Shown: piece after piece, positions 27,208 to 37,096 of the stretch
Layout of the letters: every line of letters starts with the position of its first letter
How positions within the stretch are numbered: position 1 is the first letter of the stretch
Source of the DNA: Paenibacillus sp. RC334
Lineage (GTDB): Bacteria > Bacillota > Bacilli > Paenibacillales > Paenibacillaceae
Length of the DNA: 64,000 nucleotides
Assembly (NCBI RefSeq): GCF_030034735.1
Contig: NZ_CP125370.1
Span: forward strand, 3,534,001 to 3,598,000
Direction: 5' to 3'
Program-made: the position numbers and the translations under genes
Notes under the pieces: model-generated
The model's database searches: none
What the model saw: the letters and a program-made list of their open reading frames with translations, nothing else
What the model was told of the DNA's origin: nothing

Positions 27208-28725
27208 ATGGAGCACAATCAACAATATATATTGGCCATCGACCAGAGCACTTCAGGCACCAAAGCACTCCTTGTAGACCATCAGGGTGCAGTAATCGCC
27301 CGCAGCGGGATGGAGCATAAGCAATATTACCCCCATCCCGGCTGGGTAGAGCATGATCCGCTCGAAATTTATGAAAATGTCAAAATAACTGCCCGCAGCG
27401 TATTGGAGCAGGCTTGCGTACATCCATCCGCACTGGCTGCGCTGACAATCACCAATCAACGCGAAACGGCACTGGTGTGGGATAAGACGACTGGTCAGCC
27501 AATATATAATGCTGTTGTCTGGCAGTGCCAGCGTACGGCGGACCTGTGCGCCGAGCTGAAGCAAGCCGGCCACGAAAGCACCATCCACGCCAAAACAGGG
27601 CTTATGCTTGACCCTTATTTCTCCGCTGCCAAGTTCAAATGGATCATTGAACATACGGAAGGAGCTGCCAACCTGCTGGCTGAAGGGAGGCTGCTTGCAG
27701 GGAACATGGACAGTTGGCTGGTCTGGAAGCTTACCGGCGGTAAAAATCATGCAACCGACTATACAAATGCCAGTCGTACATCGCTGTTCAATATCCACAC
27801 GCTGGAGTGGGATGAAGAGCTTGCCCGGCTGTTCTCCGTTCCTTCTTCCCTGCTGCCCGAGGTTAAACCATCTGACGCTGTATTCGGATATACGGCAGAT
27901 TGCGACCTTTTCAATGAGAAAATACCGATTTCAGGCGTCATCGGGGATTCACAAGGCGCATTGTATGGGCATCTGTGTTTCAAGCCCGGAACAGCCAAAG
28001 CAACCTTTGGCACGGGCACCTCTGTATTAATGAACGTAGGGAATCATCCGGTGGATGGCGGTGACGGACTTGTAACCGCTATCGCCTGGGGGGCCGGCGG
28101 AACTGTTACGTATGCGCTTGAAGCCATCATCCGGACAACAGGTGACAGCATCAAATGGACGCAGGACAATTTAGGGCTGTTCTCTACCTTTGAGGAGATG
28201 CAGCACTTAGTCGAAAGCGTTCCTGCAAACGATGGCGTCTATCTTGTACCTGCCTTTGTCGGAATGGGCGCTCCCTATTGGAATCCCTATGCCCGAGCGG
28301 CAATTATCGGTATGAACCGTGGAACTGGCAAAGGACACATTGTCCGGGCTGCGTTGGAGAGCATCGCTTACCAAGTACGGGATGCTATAGAGTTTATTCA
28401 GGAACAGTCCGGGATTGAGTTGGTCGGCCTGCGCACGGACGGTGGGGCTTCCTCCAACACTTGGCTGATGCAATTTCAGGCCGATATTCTGGGCAACCTT
28501 GTGACCCGATCCACATGTGCCGAGCTGTCCGCCATGGGTTCGGTCTATCTCGGTGGGCTCGGCACAGGCTTTTGGTCCGATTCAGATCAAATCGCTTCCA
28601 ATCTTAAAATGTATGAAGCATATGAACCAAAGATGGATGATGCTACCAGAGAGAAATATTATACTGGCTGGCAGCGGGCTGTTCAGTCTGTAGTGCAACA
28701 ACAGCATGAATCTCCCGTTTTATAA
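27208..28725 (+). CDS. FGGY-family sugar kinase; candidate D-apulose kinase
   Basis: 505 residues of the FGGY fold, closest in look to glycerol kinase: N-terminal ATP-site ILAIDQSTSGTKALLVDHQG, TITNQRETALVWDKTTG, and C-terminal AALESIAYQVRDAIEF with the FGGY signature region LRTDGGASSNTWLMQFQADI. GAGGGCG precedes the ATG by about 5 bp. It is the last gene of the operon and would phosphorylate the ketose made by the isomerase before the transketolase acts. Glycerol kinase is the main alternative, but no glycerol-uptake gene is near. Confidence 0.82.
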   Translation: MEHNQQYILAIDQSTSGTKALLVDHQGAVIARSGMEHKQYYPHPGWVEHDPLEIYENVKITARSVLEQACVHPSALAALTITNQRETALVWDKTTGQPIYNAVVWQCQRTADLCAELKQAGHESTIHAKTGLMLDPYFSAAKFKWIIEHTEGAANLLAEGRLLAGNMDSWLVWKLTGGKNHATDYTNASRTSLFNIHTLEWDEELARLFSVPSSLLPEVKPSDAVFGYTADCDLFNEKIPISGVIGDSQGALYGHLCFKPGTAKATFGTGTSVLMNVGNHPVDGGDGLVTAIAWGAGGTVTYALEAIIRTTGDSIKWTQDNLGLFSTFEEMQHLVESVPANDGVYLVPAFVGMGAPYWNPYARAAIIGMNRGTGKGHIVRAALESIAYQVRDAIEFIQEQSGIELVGLRTDGGASSNTWLMQFQADILGNLVTRSTCAELSAMGSVYLGGLGTGFWSDSDQIASNLKMYEAYEPKMDDATREKYYTGWQRAVQSVVQQQHESPVL

Positions 28726-28777
28726 ATAATCTCTATACTTCATTCCTCATATCTCCCCAAAACAATCCATACAAAAA

Positions 28778-28801
28778 GGGCCCTTGCTTTTGCAAAGGCC
28801 C
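28778..28801 (+). terminator. Terminator after the kinase gene
   Basis: Arms GGGCC-TTGC and GCAA-GGCCC with one C/A mismatch and a TTTT loop, followed by TGTTATT. It separates the operon from the convergent LysR gene. Confidence 0.65.
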
Positions 28802-28811
28802 TGTTATTAAA

Positions 28812-29690
28812 TTACTCACTCGAACGATATAGCTGACTCAACACTTTTACAAACTCACGGGCTGCCGGGGTCGCTTCATCAAAGGAATGCGCGATAATTC
28901 CGATATCCCGCGAAATTTGGGGAATGATCTCTTTAACGATTAGTGAATGGGACACCGAGGAAAGCGTAAACTTCGATATAATGCCAATGCCCAGCTTTTT
29001 TTGGACCATATGGACTAAGGTTTCAGCCGTTTGGACTGTGAGACTCTCCTGGAAAGGAATTTGCTGCTCATGCAAGGTGTTTAATACAGCAGATTCATGT
29101 CCTCCTTTACAGAAGATAAGGTCGTTCCTGTTCTGTTCCAGAGAAACCTCATGTTCTGCTTGCAATGGATGATTCTCCGGTATGATCGCAACCATGGAAT
29201 CGTGTTCAAGAATATGGACGTCATAATGATCGAATGGAGAAGCTACTATTCCAATTTCAACAGTGCGATCCTCCACCCATTGTTTAATTTGATTCGAGTT
29301 TCCTTCCATCAGTTCAATAGTGACATCGGGGTATTGGGAGCGGAATAAGCAGATCGCTTCTGGAAGCAAGTTCGTAGAGGCTGCCGGGAAGGAGCCTATT
29401 TTTACTTTACCGCGTAAAAGCTTATTCTCCTGACACGCAAGCTGAACCATTTTATCTTCGATTTCCTTCATTTGTCTGGCCAGACTCAGCATTTCTTTTC
29501 CCACTTCGGTCAGTACGAGTCCATTCTGCTTGTCGCGAATAAACAATTTTACCTGCAAAGTATTTTCAAATTGGATCAAAGCCTTGCTAACCGCAGGCTG
29601 GGAAATAAACAGCGCTTTGGCAGCCTCCGTCATATTCATTTTCTCCGCAACCTTCATAAACACTTCAAGATGATTCATATTCACAGACAT
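28812..29690 (-). CDS. LysR-family transcriptional regulator
   Basis: 292 residues. The N-terminal winged helix-turn-helix (NMTEAAKALFISQPAVSKAL) is typical of LysR, followed by the substrate-binding domain beginning RGKVKIGSFPAASTNLLPEA. Divergent from the MFS exporter at 29826 with only about 135 bp between, a common arrangement in which the regulator controls the exporter and itself. A perfect 16-bp palindrome lies 10 bp upstream of the start. Two in-frame starts (29690 and 29678) are possible and neither has a strong ribosome binding site. Confidence 0.9.
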   Translation of the reverse strand: MSVNMNHLEVFMKVAEKMNMTEAAKALFISQPAVSKALIQFENTLQVKLFIRDKQNGLVLTEVGKEMLSLARQMKEIEDKMVQLACQENKLLRGKVKIGSFPAASTNLLPEAICLFRSQYPDVTIELMEGNSNQIKQWVEDRTVEIGIVASPFDHYDVHILEHDSMVAIIPENHPLQAEHEVSLEQNRNDLIFCKGGHESAVLNTLHEQQIPFQESLTVQTAETLVHMVQKKLGIGIISKFTLSSVSHSLIVKEIIPQISRDIGIIAHSFDEATPAAREFVKVLSQLYRSSE

Positions 29691-29699
29691 ACACCCATT

Positions 29700-29715
29700 A
29701 TAACCGTACGGTTAT
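29700..29715. promoter_or_regulatory. Perfect palindrome, probable LysR binding site
   Basis: ATAACCGTACGGTTAT is perfectly self-complementary over 16 bp, in the intergenic region of the LysR/MFS pair, adjacent to the regulator start. Position suggests autoregulation; identity is inference. Confidence 0.55.
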
Positions 29716-29825
29716 TCCCTCTATGAAATAATAGTATTTCAGTTATATCAAAACATACCTTATGATAAAAAACAACTCCTGCTCCTTATGAGCAGATGTA
29801 ATGCTTGATAGAAGGGGATTGGAAT

Positions 29826-31037
29826 ATGAATTCAAATCTGAATTTTACCGCACGCACTACCAGAGATACAGCTTCATCTAAAGGACTTCCATGGGGCGGG
29901 TTACTGGCGCTTGCTATGACCGGATTTATTTGTATTCTCACCGAAACGCTTCCCGCTGGTCTATTGCCACAAATCAGCAAAGGACTGGGAATATCGGAAG
30001 CTTTGGCTGGCCAATTGGTCACGTTGTATGCTCTAGGTTCGCTCGCTGCCGCAATCCCGTTGACTGCCGCAACACGGGGCTGGCGACGACGGCCTTTATT
30101 ATTGCTCTGTATCATTGGCTTTCTCATATTTAACACCATTACGGCACTGTCTTCTTACTATATCTTGACGCTGGCTGCCCGTTTCCTTGCAGGCGTAGCC
30201 GCTGGTGTGTTATGGGGGATGCTTGCTGGCTATGCCCGGCGAATGGTGCCGGATGCATTAAAAGGACGCGCCATGGCTATCGCCATGTCAGGAACCCCGC
30301 TGGCTCTTGCCCTTGGCGTTCCGTTAGGAACGTTCCTCGGTGCGCTTGTTGGCTGGAGAACGGTTTTTGGTACCATGTCCTTTCTCGCGGTAGTCTTAGT
30401 CTTCTGGGTACTCTGGAAACTTCCGGATTTTCCCGGACAGGCTACCCAACAGCGACTCCCACTGAGTAAGGTTTTCACGATTGCCGGTGTACGTCCCATT
30501 TTACTTGTCGTTTTGGTTTGGGTGCTGGCGCATAATATTCTGTACACCTATATCGCTCCTTATTTGAATCAGGCTGGACTGTCCTCCCGAACGGATGTGG
30601 TGCTGCTTATTTTCGGGATAACTTCGGTTGCCGGAATTGGATTGATCGGTGCATTGATCGACCGCTGGCTGCGTCTATTGGTACTCATGAGTACCCTTGG
30701 CTTTGCTGTAACTGCTGTAGCACTAGGAATCGGAAGTCACCAACCTGCTATCGTGTATTTAAGTGTTGCCCTGTGGGGACTGACCTTTGGCGGTGCTGCT
30801 ACCTTATTACAGACCGCCTTGGCCGAAACGGCAGGCGAGAGCGCAGATGTAGCTCAGTCTATGCTTGTAACTGCTTGGAATTTGGCCATTGGCGGGGGCG
30901 GCTTGCTTGGCGGAATTCTTTTAGAGACGCTTGGGGTTCGCTCTTTCCCGTGGACGTTGCTTATCCTTATGCTTCTTGCCTTCGTCGTTTCGTGGGGGGC
31001 CAAGGAACACGGGTTCTCTACAAGAAGATATGTGTAG
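29826..31037 (+). CDS. MFS transporter, drug/sugar efflux (AraJ-like) type
   Basis: 403 residues with about 12 hydrophobic segments. The N-terminal end of the DHA1 class is seen as FICILTETLPAGLLPQISKG with the typical second-segment YALGSLAAAIPLTAATRGWRRRP (shown in parts: LTAATRGWRRRP). Later motif GTPLALALGVPLGTFLGALVGWR is the antiporter motif C region (ALGVPLGTFLGALVGW). It probably exports a toxic compound or sugar. Start at 29826 chosen for AAGGGGA 8 bp upstream; a TTG 21 bp earlier is a weak alternative. Controlled probably by the divergent LysR. Confidence 0.88.
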   Translation: MNSNLNFTARTTRDTASSKGLPWGGLLALAMTGFICILTETLPAGLLPQISKGLGISEALAGQLVTLYALGSLAAAIPLTAATRGWRRRPLLLLCIIGFLIFNTITALSSYYILTLAARFLAGVAAGVLWGMLAGYARRMVPDALKGRAMAIAMSGTPLALALGVPLGTFLGALVGWRTVFGTMSFLAVVLVFWVLWKLPDFPGQATQQRLPLSKVFTIAGVRPILLVVLVWVLAHNILYTYIAPYLNQAGLSSRTDVVLLIFGITSVAGIGLIGALIDRWLRLLVLMSTLGFAVTAVALGIGSHQPAIVYLSVALWGLTFGGAATLLQTALAETAGESADVAQSMLVTAWNLAIGGGGLLGGILLETLGVRSFPWTLLILMLLAFVVSWGAKEHGFSTRRYV

Positions 31038-31157
31038 ACCTGAAACTCAAGAAACGATATAGAAGGAGAAATTTTGTTTAGAGGTCAGCAGGTGATGGTA
31101 GCTTGAAAGTTGCATCATGAGATATGCAGAAGCTAAATGAAACATGGGTTAAGTTAG

Positions 31158-31200
31158 AAAGAACCTTCCATTCCATCTTGATGGATTGGAAGGTTCTTTT
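31158..31200. terminator. Bidirectional terminator between MFS and GH115 genes
   Basis: Long inverted repeat: arms AAAGAACCTTCCA-TTCCATC and GATGGA-TTGGAAGGTTCTTT, with T runs on both strands. Serves the MFS gene on one side and the GH115-like gene on the other. Confidence 0.85.
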
Positions 31201-31216
31201 ACCAGGACCGACTCCT

Positions 31217-33277
31217 CTAATATAGCACCTTCTCCAAGCAGCGTGCCAATTCATCATCGGGTAGCGGCTTGCGATGCGTATTCTCCAGGTAGATATGTTT
31301 CTCTGTTTCCGCCATTACATATTGTTTGTACCACAGGAACATATCGGGACTATCTCCCTGAATCCGCAGAAATCTCCGCACTGTGTCCGCATGAGAAATG
31401 GTGTTATCGAGATTAGTCAACCAATCCGCCCGGTAGAAATGCTCCCATCTTCCAGTCCCTGCGAGCGAGAGCATTTCTCTACCCGTCTGGTAGCTCCAAA
31501 CGGCTTGCGAAGCTTGTATAAATGCTCGTGGATAATCTCCTTCAAGAAATAACCCGTAAGCGATGCAGATGTTAGCCAGCCCGCGACAACCGCTTAGATG
31601 CAATTCAATCTGTACAAGAAGCTGATTATATAGTCTGCGATATTCATCTTCAGGTAATTGTTTCATAATTTGTAGACACCGCTCTCGCAGTTCAACCCAG
31701 CCCGGGATAGCCGACTCGGCTTTTTCCTTGAACCAGCGTACCTGCTCAGCAAAAGGTCTTTCTCCAGCAGCCCAGCACAGCCGTTGATCACTTCCTTCTT
31801 TGCCTTGCAACCAAAAGCCCATCATTTGCCGCGCTGGATGGTGATAGAATTCCTCCCCCGCCCGATCATCCTTATGCGGGCCATAAACAATAGTACAACG
31901 GGAATAATCCCGGTATAATTGGAAAATCTCTTGATGCTGACGACTGTACAACCGCCCGATAAAGTCAGTAAGCTGCTGTTCAGCATCCACGTTACCATAC
32001 GTCCATAAATTCGCTGCCAAATCCAGAGTATATAAATGTGGCAAAATATTACCTGAATTGACCAACAGATACTCGTCTGCTCCTGCGACAAATGCTGCCG
32101 TTAATTCGTCCACAATCAGCTCGGCTGAGGAGGGAAATTGAGTAAGATGGTTCGACGCCTGCAAGTCGTGGAAGGTCACATGATAATATACACCGTTCTT
32201 GCCTTCATCCTCCACCTCGGGCAATGCGGGTACACGATGATTGAGATTCCCATGGCGCCGGGATACCATTTTACCGTAACCATTGTCCGCCCATATTTTA
32301 ATCACCCCTTCGGGGACTTCAATATGACCCTGCTTGTATAACTCGGCAATCTCGCCATACATCGCCATACTGCACACAGGCTGCTCTACAAATTCACTGA
32401 TCATACTGTACTGCTTGCGAACCACATACGATATTAATTGTCCACGCTTCTCCGGCGTATTAAAGGAAGGATCATTTTCCCAAAAAGGCTTGTCTCCCTG
32501 CCCACGAAAAGACAATACCCATACAATTTTCTCTCCCTTTTGCCGTTCAATCGCTTCCTGCCATAGCTGCTCAAACAGCTCGGGATGCTCCTTGTAGCTG
32601 GCCTGTTTCCCCGGAAAAGCACGCAAAAACATCTCTGCACCCAGCGGCTCGGCATGATGATGTGTAATCCATAATCCCATTTCTACTGCAAGCTTATGAT
32701 GAATACCCGTGCGTGGTAAATCCGTTCCCGGTATCACCATGTTGCCACCACAGCGTAGTAACGCTTCAAAAACGGGCTCCCACACCTGCTCCGTTGGCGG
32801 ATAATCATCCTTCCAGCCAATCAGGCATACCTCATCATTGACGAACCAGCCCCGATAGCGAACCTTGGACGGTATACTGTCATAATCCTGGCTCGACAGG
32901 ACTATTGTATCCCGCTTGGTCGGAGGGAGTTCCGCCCAGAACCAGAACGGCTCCACACCAAGCACGAAGCGACTGTAATGAAGCAACCCATAAATGATCC
33001 CCAGCTCATCACGGCCAATGATATGAAGTACCGTTCCCTTGCCACCTGCAACAAAACGAAGACAATAGCCCTCTGGCCACTGTGGACATCCTTCCTCTTC
33101 CTGCGCATAACGGATAATTATCGAGGCCTCTTCTTCTGCTTGCAAGGGCTCTCTGCCAAACACTTGCTTATGATCTCGCGCAATCATTCTCCAAGCGTGG
33201 GCAACTGGCACACTTCCGACAGCTTGAAGATTGTATCCGCTTTCAGATGAAATGATCAGAGGTTCAAAGGCTTTCAT
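31217..33277 (-). CDS. GH115-like glycoside hydrolase (alpha-glucuronidase family)
   Basis: 686 residues. GH115 landmarks: YRGWFVNDEVCLIGW, LRCGGNMVIPGTDL, MYGEIAELYKQG, and the late NGVYYHVTFHDLQASNH. Family members remove 4-O-methyl-glucuronic acid from xylan or act on related uronic-acid side chains. Typical members are about 800-1000 residues, so this one is short, and no signal peptide is visible, suggesting an intracellular enzyme acting on imported oligosaccharides. Start has GGAGATG upstream. It faces a GntR gene and an RspA-type dehydratase; a common role in uronate use is plausible, not proven. Confidence 0.75.
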   Translation of the reverse strand: MKAFEPLIISSESGYNLQAVGSVPVAHAWRMIARDHKQVFGREPLQAEEEASIIIRYAQEEEGCPQWPEGYCLRFVAGGKGTVLHIIGRDELGIIYGLLHYSRFVLGVEPFWFWAELPPTKRDTIVLSSQDYDSIPSKVRYRGWFVNDEVCLIGWKDDYPPTEQVWEPVFEALLRCGGNMVIPGTDLPRTGIHHKLAVEMGLWITHHHAEPLGAEMFLRAFPGKQASYKEHPELFEQLWQEAIERQKGEKIVWVLSFRGQGDKPFWENDPSFNTPEKRGQLISYVVRKQYSMISEFVEQPVCSMAMYGEIAELYKQGHIEVPEGVIKIWADNGYGKMVSRRHGNLNHRVPALPEVEDEGKNGVYYHVTFHDLQASNHLTQFPSSAELIVDELTAAFVAGADEYLLVNSGNILPHLYTLDLAANLWTYGNVDAEQQLTDFIGRLYSRQHQEIFQLYRDYSRCTIVYGPHKDDRAGEEFYHHPARQMMGFWLQGKEGSDQRLCWAAGERPFAEQVRWFKEKAESAIPGWVELRERCLQIMKQLPEDEYRRLYNQLLVQIELHLSGCRGLANICIAYGLFLEGDYPRAFIQASQAVWSYQTGREMLSLAGTGRWEHFYRADWLTNLDNTISHADTVRRFLRIQGDSPDMFLWYKQYVMAETEKHIYLENTHRKPLPDDELARCLEKVLY

Positions 33278-33479
33278 TTATTGTCATCTCCTATTCAACG
33301 ATGAAGACTCTTCTTACCTTCATTTTATAGGTTGGTGGCATACTAAGCCCAACGGGACATGAAGATTTGCTAGAGATAAAATGTCCAAGAAAGAGAAATA
33401 ATTACTATAATCACTTGATAATAGTTGCTATAACAGTATGATAAAAATATCAATGAACCAACGACTAGGGGGCTTATTA

Positions 33480-34187
33480 GTGAACAAAAGGGAATTTGTA
33501 ATTCACGATTTATTGAGCAAAATCTACCAAAATCATTATCCTGACTGGAAACTGCCGACGGAAAGAGAACTCGCGAAGCAGTATAATGTTTCAAGGTACA
33601 CCATTCATGAATCAATCAAAAAATTAAAATACATGGGCCTGGTTAAAGTCGTTCAGGGATCAGGCATCTTCATTGGAAAGAATATTCAGACCAGTCCGCT
33701 CATCTATAACTCTTTAACTGAGAACCCATACTCCAACATAAAATCCAAAGTAATCGAGTTGCAAAAGCAACCCGCTACTCCCGAGGACCAACAGATTTTT
33801 GGAATAACAAGTAGCGATGAGGTATGGGTATATCAACGTCTAAGAATCGTTAACTATCAAACGATGCAATTAGAGTTGTCCCGATTACCTGTTATTTTGT
33901 TTCCAATCCTTACGCACACGGATGCCGAACACTCCATTCAATCCTACGTGAAAAAACATAAATATACGATTTCGCATTACCTAAATACCTATGAGGCAAT
34001 CGCCCTTAATAAAGAACAGGCTATGCTCTTGCAACAAAAGAGAAAGAGCCCAGCGATGAAAATATCAAGCCGCGGCATTCTTAATAATGGGATTATCTTT
34101 GAGATAAGCGAAATCGTAGCCATTGACTATAAATGTACGTATTTGACAGCCTTCAATAACGAGCATCACAAAAGAAGAAGCTTATAG
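33480..34187 (+). CDS. GntR-family (HutC/UTRA type) transcriptional regulator
   Basis: 235 residues from the GTG at 33480, preceded by AGGGGG with 8-bp spacing; the longer starts at 33438 and 33453 have poorer sites. N-terminal winged HTH of GntR: KLPTERELAKQYNVSRYTIH and IKKLKYMGLVKVVQGSGIFI. C-terminal UTRA effector domain (VWVYQRLRIVNYQTMQLELS ...). UTRA domains bind sugar phosphates. It probably regulates the adjacent RspA-like gene or PTS EIIBC; no operator could be assigned with confidence. Confidence 0.85.
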   Translation: MNKREFVIHDLLSKIYQNHYPDWKLPTERELAKQYNVSRYTIHESIKKLKYMGLVKVVQGSGIFIGKNIQTSPLIYNSLTENPYSNIKSKVIELQKQPATPEDQQIFGITSSDEVWVYQRLRIVNYQTMQLELSRLPVILFPILTHTDAEHSIQSYVKKHKYTISHYLNTYEAIALNKEQAMLLQQKRKSPAMKISSRGILNNGIIFEISEIVAIDYKCTYLTAFNNEHHKRRSL

Positions 34188-34212
34188 AAGCATTCAACTA
34201 AACAGGCAGCTT

Positions 34213-34249
34213 CTCCAGCATAAGGGTCCCTATATGCTGGAGTATTTTT
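34213..34249 (+). terminator. Terminator after GntR gene
   Basis: Stem CTCCAGCATA / TATGCTGGAG with a 10-base loop, followed by TATTTTTG. It lies between convergent GntR and RspA genes. Confidence 0.8.
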
Positions 34250-34252
34250 GTT

Positions 34253-35452
34253 TTAAGGGGTCATCAGTGTTCCATCTGGCAATCTCGCCTGCGTCCATTC
34301 GTGCATCCTGTATTCCACTGGATAATTTTTCGCCCGTTCTTCATTGAATTCCACGCCGATGCCCGGAAGTTCAAGAGGGTAAATGTATCCGTCTTTAGCG
34401 TCTATGATGGGCGTAAAGATGCTGCGTGTGTTCTCCTTAATCGGAATATTCTCTTGGATCGCGGCACTGTGCAGGTGAATATTAAGATGAGTGTTAACGG
34501 CGATTCCAATAGGAGTAATGTCTGACGGTGTATGCCAAGCAATTCTAACTCCGAATGCCTCGCATAAGGCTCCGAGCTTAAGAGCAGGCGTGATCCCTCC
34601 AATTTGAGATACATGGCAGCGAATAAAATCAATCTGCCTGTTGACAATAAGGCTTCTCCATTCTAAAGGATTATTGAACAGTTCCCCGGTGGCTATTGCA
34701 GTTGAAGTTTGGGAGCGTATCTGACTTAACCATTCATTTTGATCCGGCGGTAAAATGTCCTCAACAAAGTACGGTTTATAGCATTCGAGGTCTTTTGCAA
34801 ACTGTACGGCTTGATTCGGGAAAAGTCGTTCATGCACGTCATGCAGGATATGAAACTGGTCATTATATTTTGACCTTAATAGAGCAAACATCTTGGTGGT
34901 TGTTCGCATATACTCGTCCTGGTCATAATAGGAACCCTGGGTAGGGTAATCCGGAGCGTGCAAATGCGAAGGATTCCCTCCATAAAAGCCAAGTTGGCAC
35001 CGGATATGTTTATATCCTTGCTCAAGAATACCATTAATCTCTCGGTATAAATCCTCGATGTTGTCTGCAACTGCATGAGTATATGCAGGTATCGCATCCC
35101 TCGATTTGCCTCCAAACAGCTGGTACAAGGGCATATCGGCAATTTTACCCTTAATGTCCCACAAAGCCATATCCACCCCAGAAATAGCGTTATTCAGTAC
35201 AGGTCCATTACGCCAATAAGAGTTGACCATCATCATATGCCATAAGTCCTCAATATTGTTGGCGTCTCTTCCAATCAATATAGGTTTAAGGTACTCCTCG
35301 ACGAGGAGTTGAACGGCTTTCGGGCGCTGCTGAAAAGTGGCGCAACCATATCCCGTAATTTTATTATCTGTAGTTACTCTGACGACCACCAGATTATGTC
35401 GATCAGGTTTAAGCACAAAACATTCCACATTAGTGATGATGGAAGGGTTCAT
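34253..35452 (-). CDS. Enolase-superfamily dehydratase, RspA/ManD type
   Basis: 399 residues, the normal ManD length. N-terminal capping domain, then the TIM barrel with the characteristic [30 protein letters not shown] (metal ligand D), [13 protein letters not shown] (metal ligand E), ATGELFNNP (metal ligand E) and [20 protein letters not shown]. Members dehydrate D-mannonate or D-gluconate or have little activity (RspA). The family needs these residues and they are present, so an acid-sugar dehydratase is plausible; the substrate is not predictable. Start has AGAGGAG. It is divergent from the EIIBC gene. Confidence 0.88.
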   Translation of the reverse strand: MNPSIITNVECFVLKPDRHNLVVVRVTTDNKITGYGCATFQQRPKAVQLLVEEYLKPILIGRDANNIEDLWHMMMVNSYWRNGPVLNNAISGVDMALWDIKGKIADMPLYQLFGGKSRDAIPAYTHAVADNIEDLYREINGILEQGYKHIRCQLGFYGGNPSHLHAPDYPTQGSYYDQDEYMRTTTKMFALLRSKYNDQFHILHDVHERLFPNQAVQFAKDLECYKPYFVEDILPPDQNEWLSQIRSQTSTAIATGELFNNPLEWRSLIVNRQIDFIRCHVSQIGGITPALKLGALCEAFGVRIAWHTPSDITPIGIAVNTHLNIHLHSAAIQENIPIKENTRSIFTPIIDAKDGYIYPLELPGIGVEFNEERAKNYPVEYRMHEWTQARLPDGTLMTP

Positions 35453-35574
35453 ATGTCTCCTCTTTTCTAAGAATTTCTAGGTTTATTGAAACATGTTTGA
35501 AATGCAGAATCAATTTGGCTGGGTAAATTGTCGAATTGTTTAAAAAAACCAATCCAATTTATCATAAAAATCTC

Positions 35575-35604
35575 AAAAAAAACCTTATGTATCAAGGTTT
35601 TTTT
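35575..35604. promoter_or_regulatory. AT-rich hairpin in the RspA/EIIBC intergenic region
   Basis: AAAAAAAACCTT/AAGGTTTTTTT with a short ATGTATC loop. It looks like a terminator facing the EIIBC gene but lies about 110 bp before its start, so it could be an attenuator in the leader, a site for a PTS antiterminator, or a chance repeat. Confidence 0.35.
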
Positions 35605-35665
35605 ATAAAACAAAGCTTATTTTGGACTGCTTTTATTCACCAGACCTTTGTGATACCATTCAGAA

Positions 35666-35679
35666 TGTAAACGGAACCA
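35666..35679 (+). promoter_or_regulatory. cre-like catabolite site upstream of EIIBC
   Basis: TGTAAACGGAACCA matches 12 of 14 positions of the CcpA consensus TGWAANCGNTNWCA. It lies 32 bp before the EIIBC start. Confidence 0.4.
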
Positions 35680-35711
35680 ATACTTTATATTCCTAGGACA
35701 GGAGAATTTTA

Positions 35712-37096
35712 ATGAACAAAGTGAAAGCGGTACAAGACATGATTTATGGGGTCGGAGGAGAAAGCAATATTCAAAACGCTTGGCATTGCATGACCAGACT
35801 CAGGTTTGATTTAAAAGATAAAAACAAAGTGGACATAGAGAAAATTAAGGAATTGGACCCGGTTTTGGGCGCGCAGTTTAATAATGACCAATTCCAAATC
35901 ATTCTTGGTCCTAAAGTCGCGGAATATTTTAATATTTTGGCCAGTGAATTAAAGCTAACGGATGTTCAAAAGGAAGATGAGGCAAGCTCTGAAAAAAAGA
36001 AGGGGTTTGTTACACTCTTCATGAATATTGTATCCGGCGTGTTTGGGCCTATCGTTCCAGCTATTGCCGGGGCAGGATTGATCAAGGGACTTATCGCAGG
36101 GCTGACCGCCCTCCATATCATCTCGGATCAAAGCGAAACCATTCAGATCATTAACATGATGGCGAGCGGAGTATTTACGTTTTTACCGTTTTTCCTGGCA
36201 GCATCGGCGGCTAAAATTTTCAAAACCAACGAATATTTAGCGATAGCAATCGCTGCTACCATTATGTTTCCAACGATGGTGGATGCGGCCAAGGCCGGGA
36301 ACTTTCCTCGTTTCAGTTTTTAGGCTTTATACCTATCCCAGTGTTTAACTACACCGGTACAGTAATCCCGATTATCTTTGCCGTATGGGCGATGAGCCAT
36401 ATTCATAAAATCGTCAACAGGTTTATTCCAGAAGTGTTAAAAACCGTAGTTACGCCAACGTTAACCTTGTTTATTTCGGGCTTCCTTGCATTATCCGTTA
36501 TCGGTCCCATTGGCATTCACCTAGGCAATGGCTTGGCTTGGCTTGTTCAAGGCTTATTCGGTATCTCTCCCATCCTTGCTGGCGTTGTTGTTGGTGCGAT
36601 TCGACCTTTGGCCGTCTTTACTGGCATGCATCATGCAATGACTCCGATTGCTTTGCAGAATTTTGCAACACAAGGTTACGATATGTTAATGCCTATGATG
36701 TGTATGGCTAACTTTTCAATCGTAGGCGCAACATTTGCAGTGTATTACAAGGTAAACACACCTAAAGAAAAATCTATTATTGTTTCAGCCGCCGTCTCCG
36801 GTCTTTTGGGAATTACTGAACCCGCTTTATTCGGTGTTCTAGCTAAGTACAAAAAAGCTTTTCTAGCCGCCATCATCGCAAGTTCAGTTGCTTCGGCTTT
36901 TATCAGCTTTTTCGGTGTCCGATTGTATGGATATGTGTTATCGAGTATATTTAGCATTCCCGCTTACTTCGGGCCTTACTTTATCTATGCCATTTCCGGA
37001 ATGATCATTGCTGTCGCACTCTCCTTTACAATCTGTTATCTGTTTCTAAGCAAAGTAGATGTTGCGAGAGCAAATGAACCTACGCAGCTCAAATAA
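35712..37096 (+). pseudogene. PTS EIIBC, beta-glucoside/trehalose type, interrupted by a -1 frameshift
   Basis: The first part has the EIIB domain with C26 in NAWHCMTRLRF and the start of EIIC. It leaves frame near 36311-36321 (two T runs). From about 36322 the next frame continues as GFIPIPVFNYTGTVIPIIFA and runs to 37096 with the rest of EIIC (HHAMTPIALQNFATQGYDML, substrate region). One extra T restores a 461-residue protein. It has no EIIA domain, so it relies on another EIIA or Crr-like protein. Substrate unknown; RspA-type dehydratase next door suggests an acid sugar or glycoside. It may be truly broken or be a base-call error. Confidence 0.8.
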
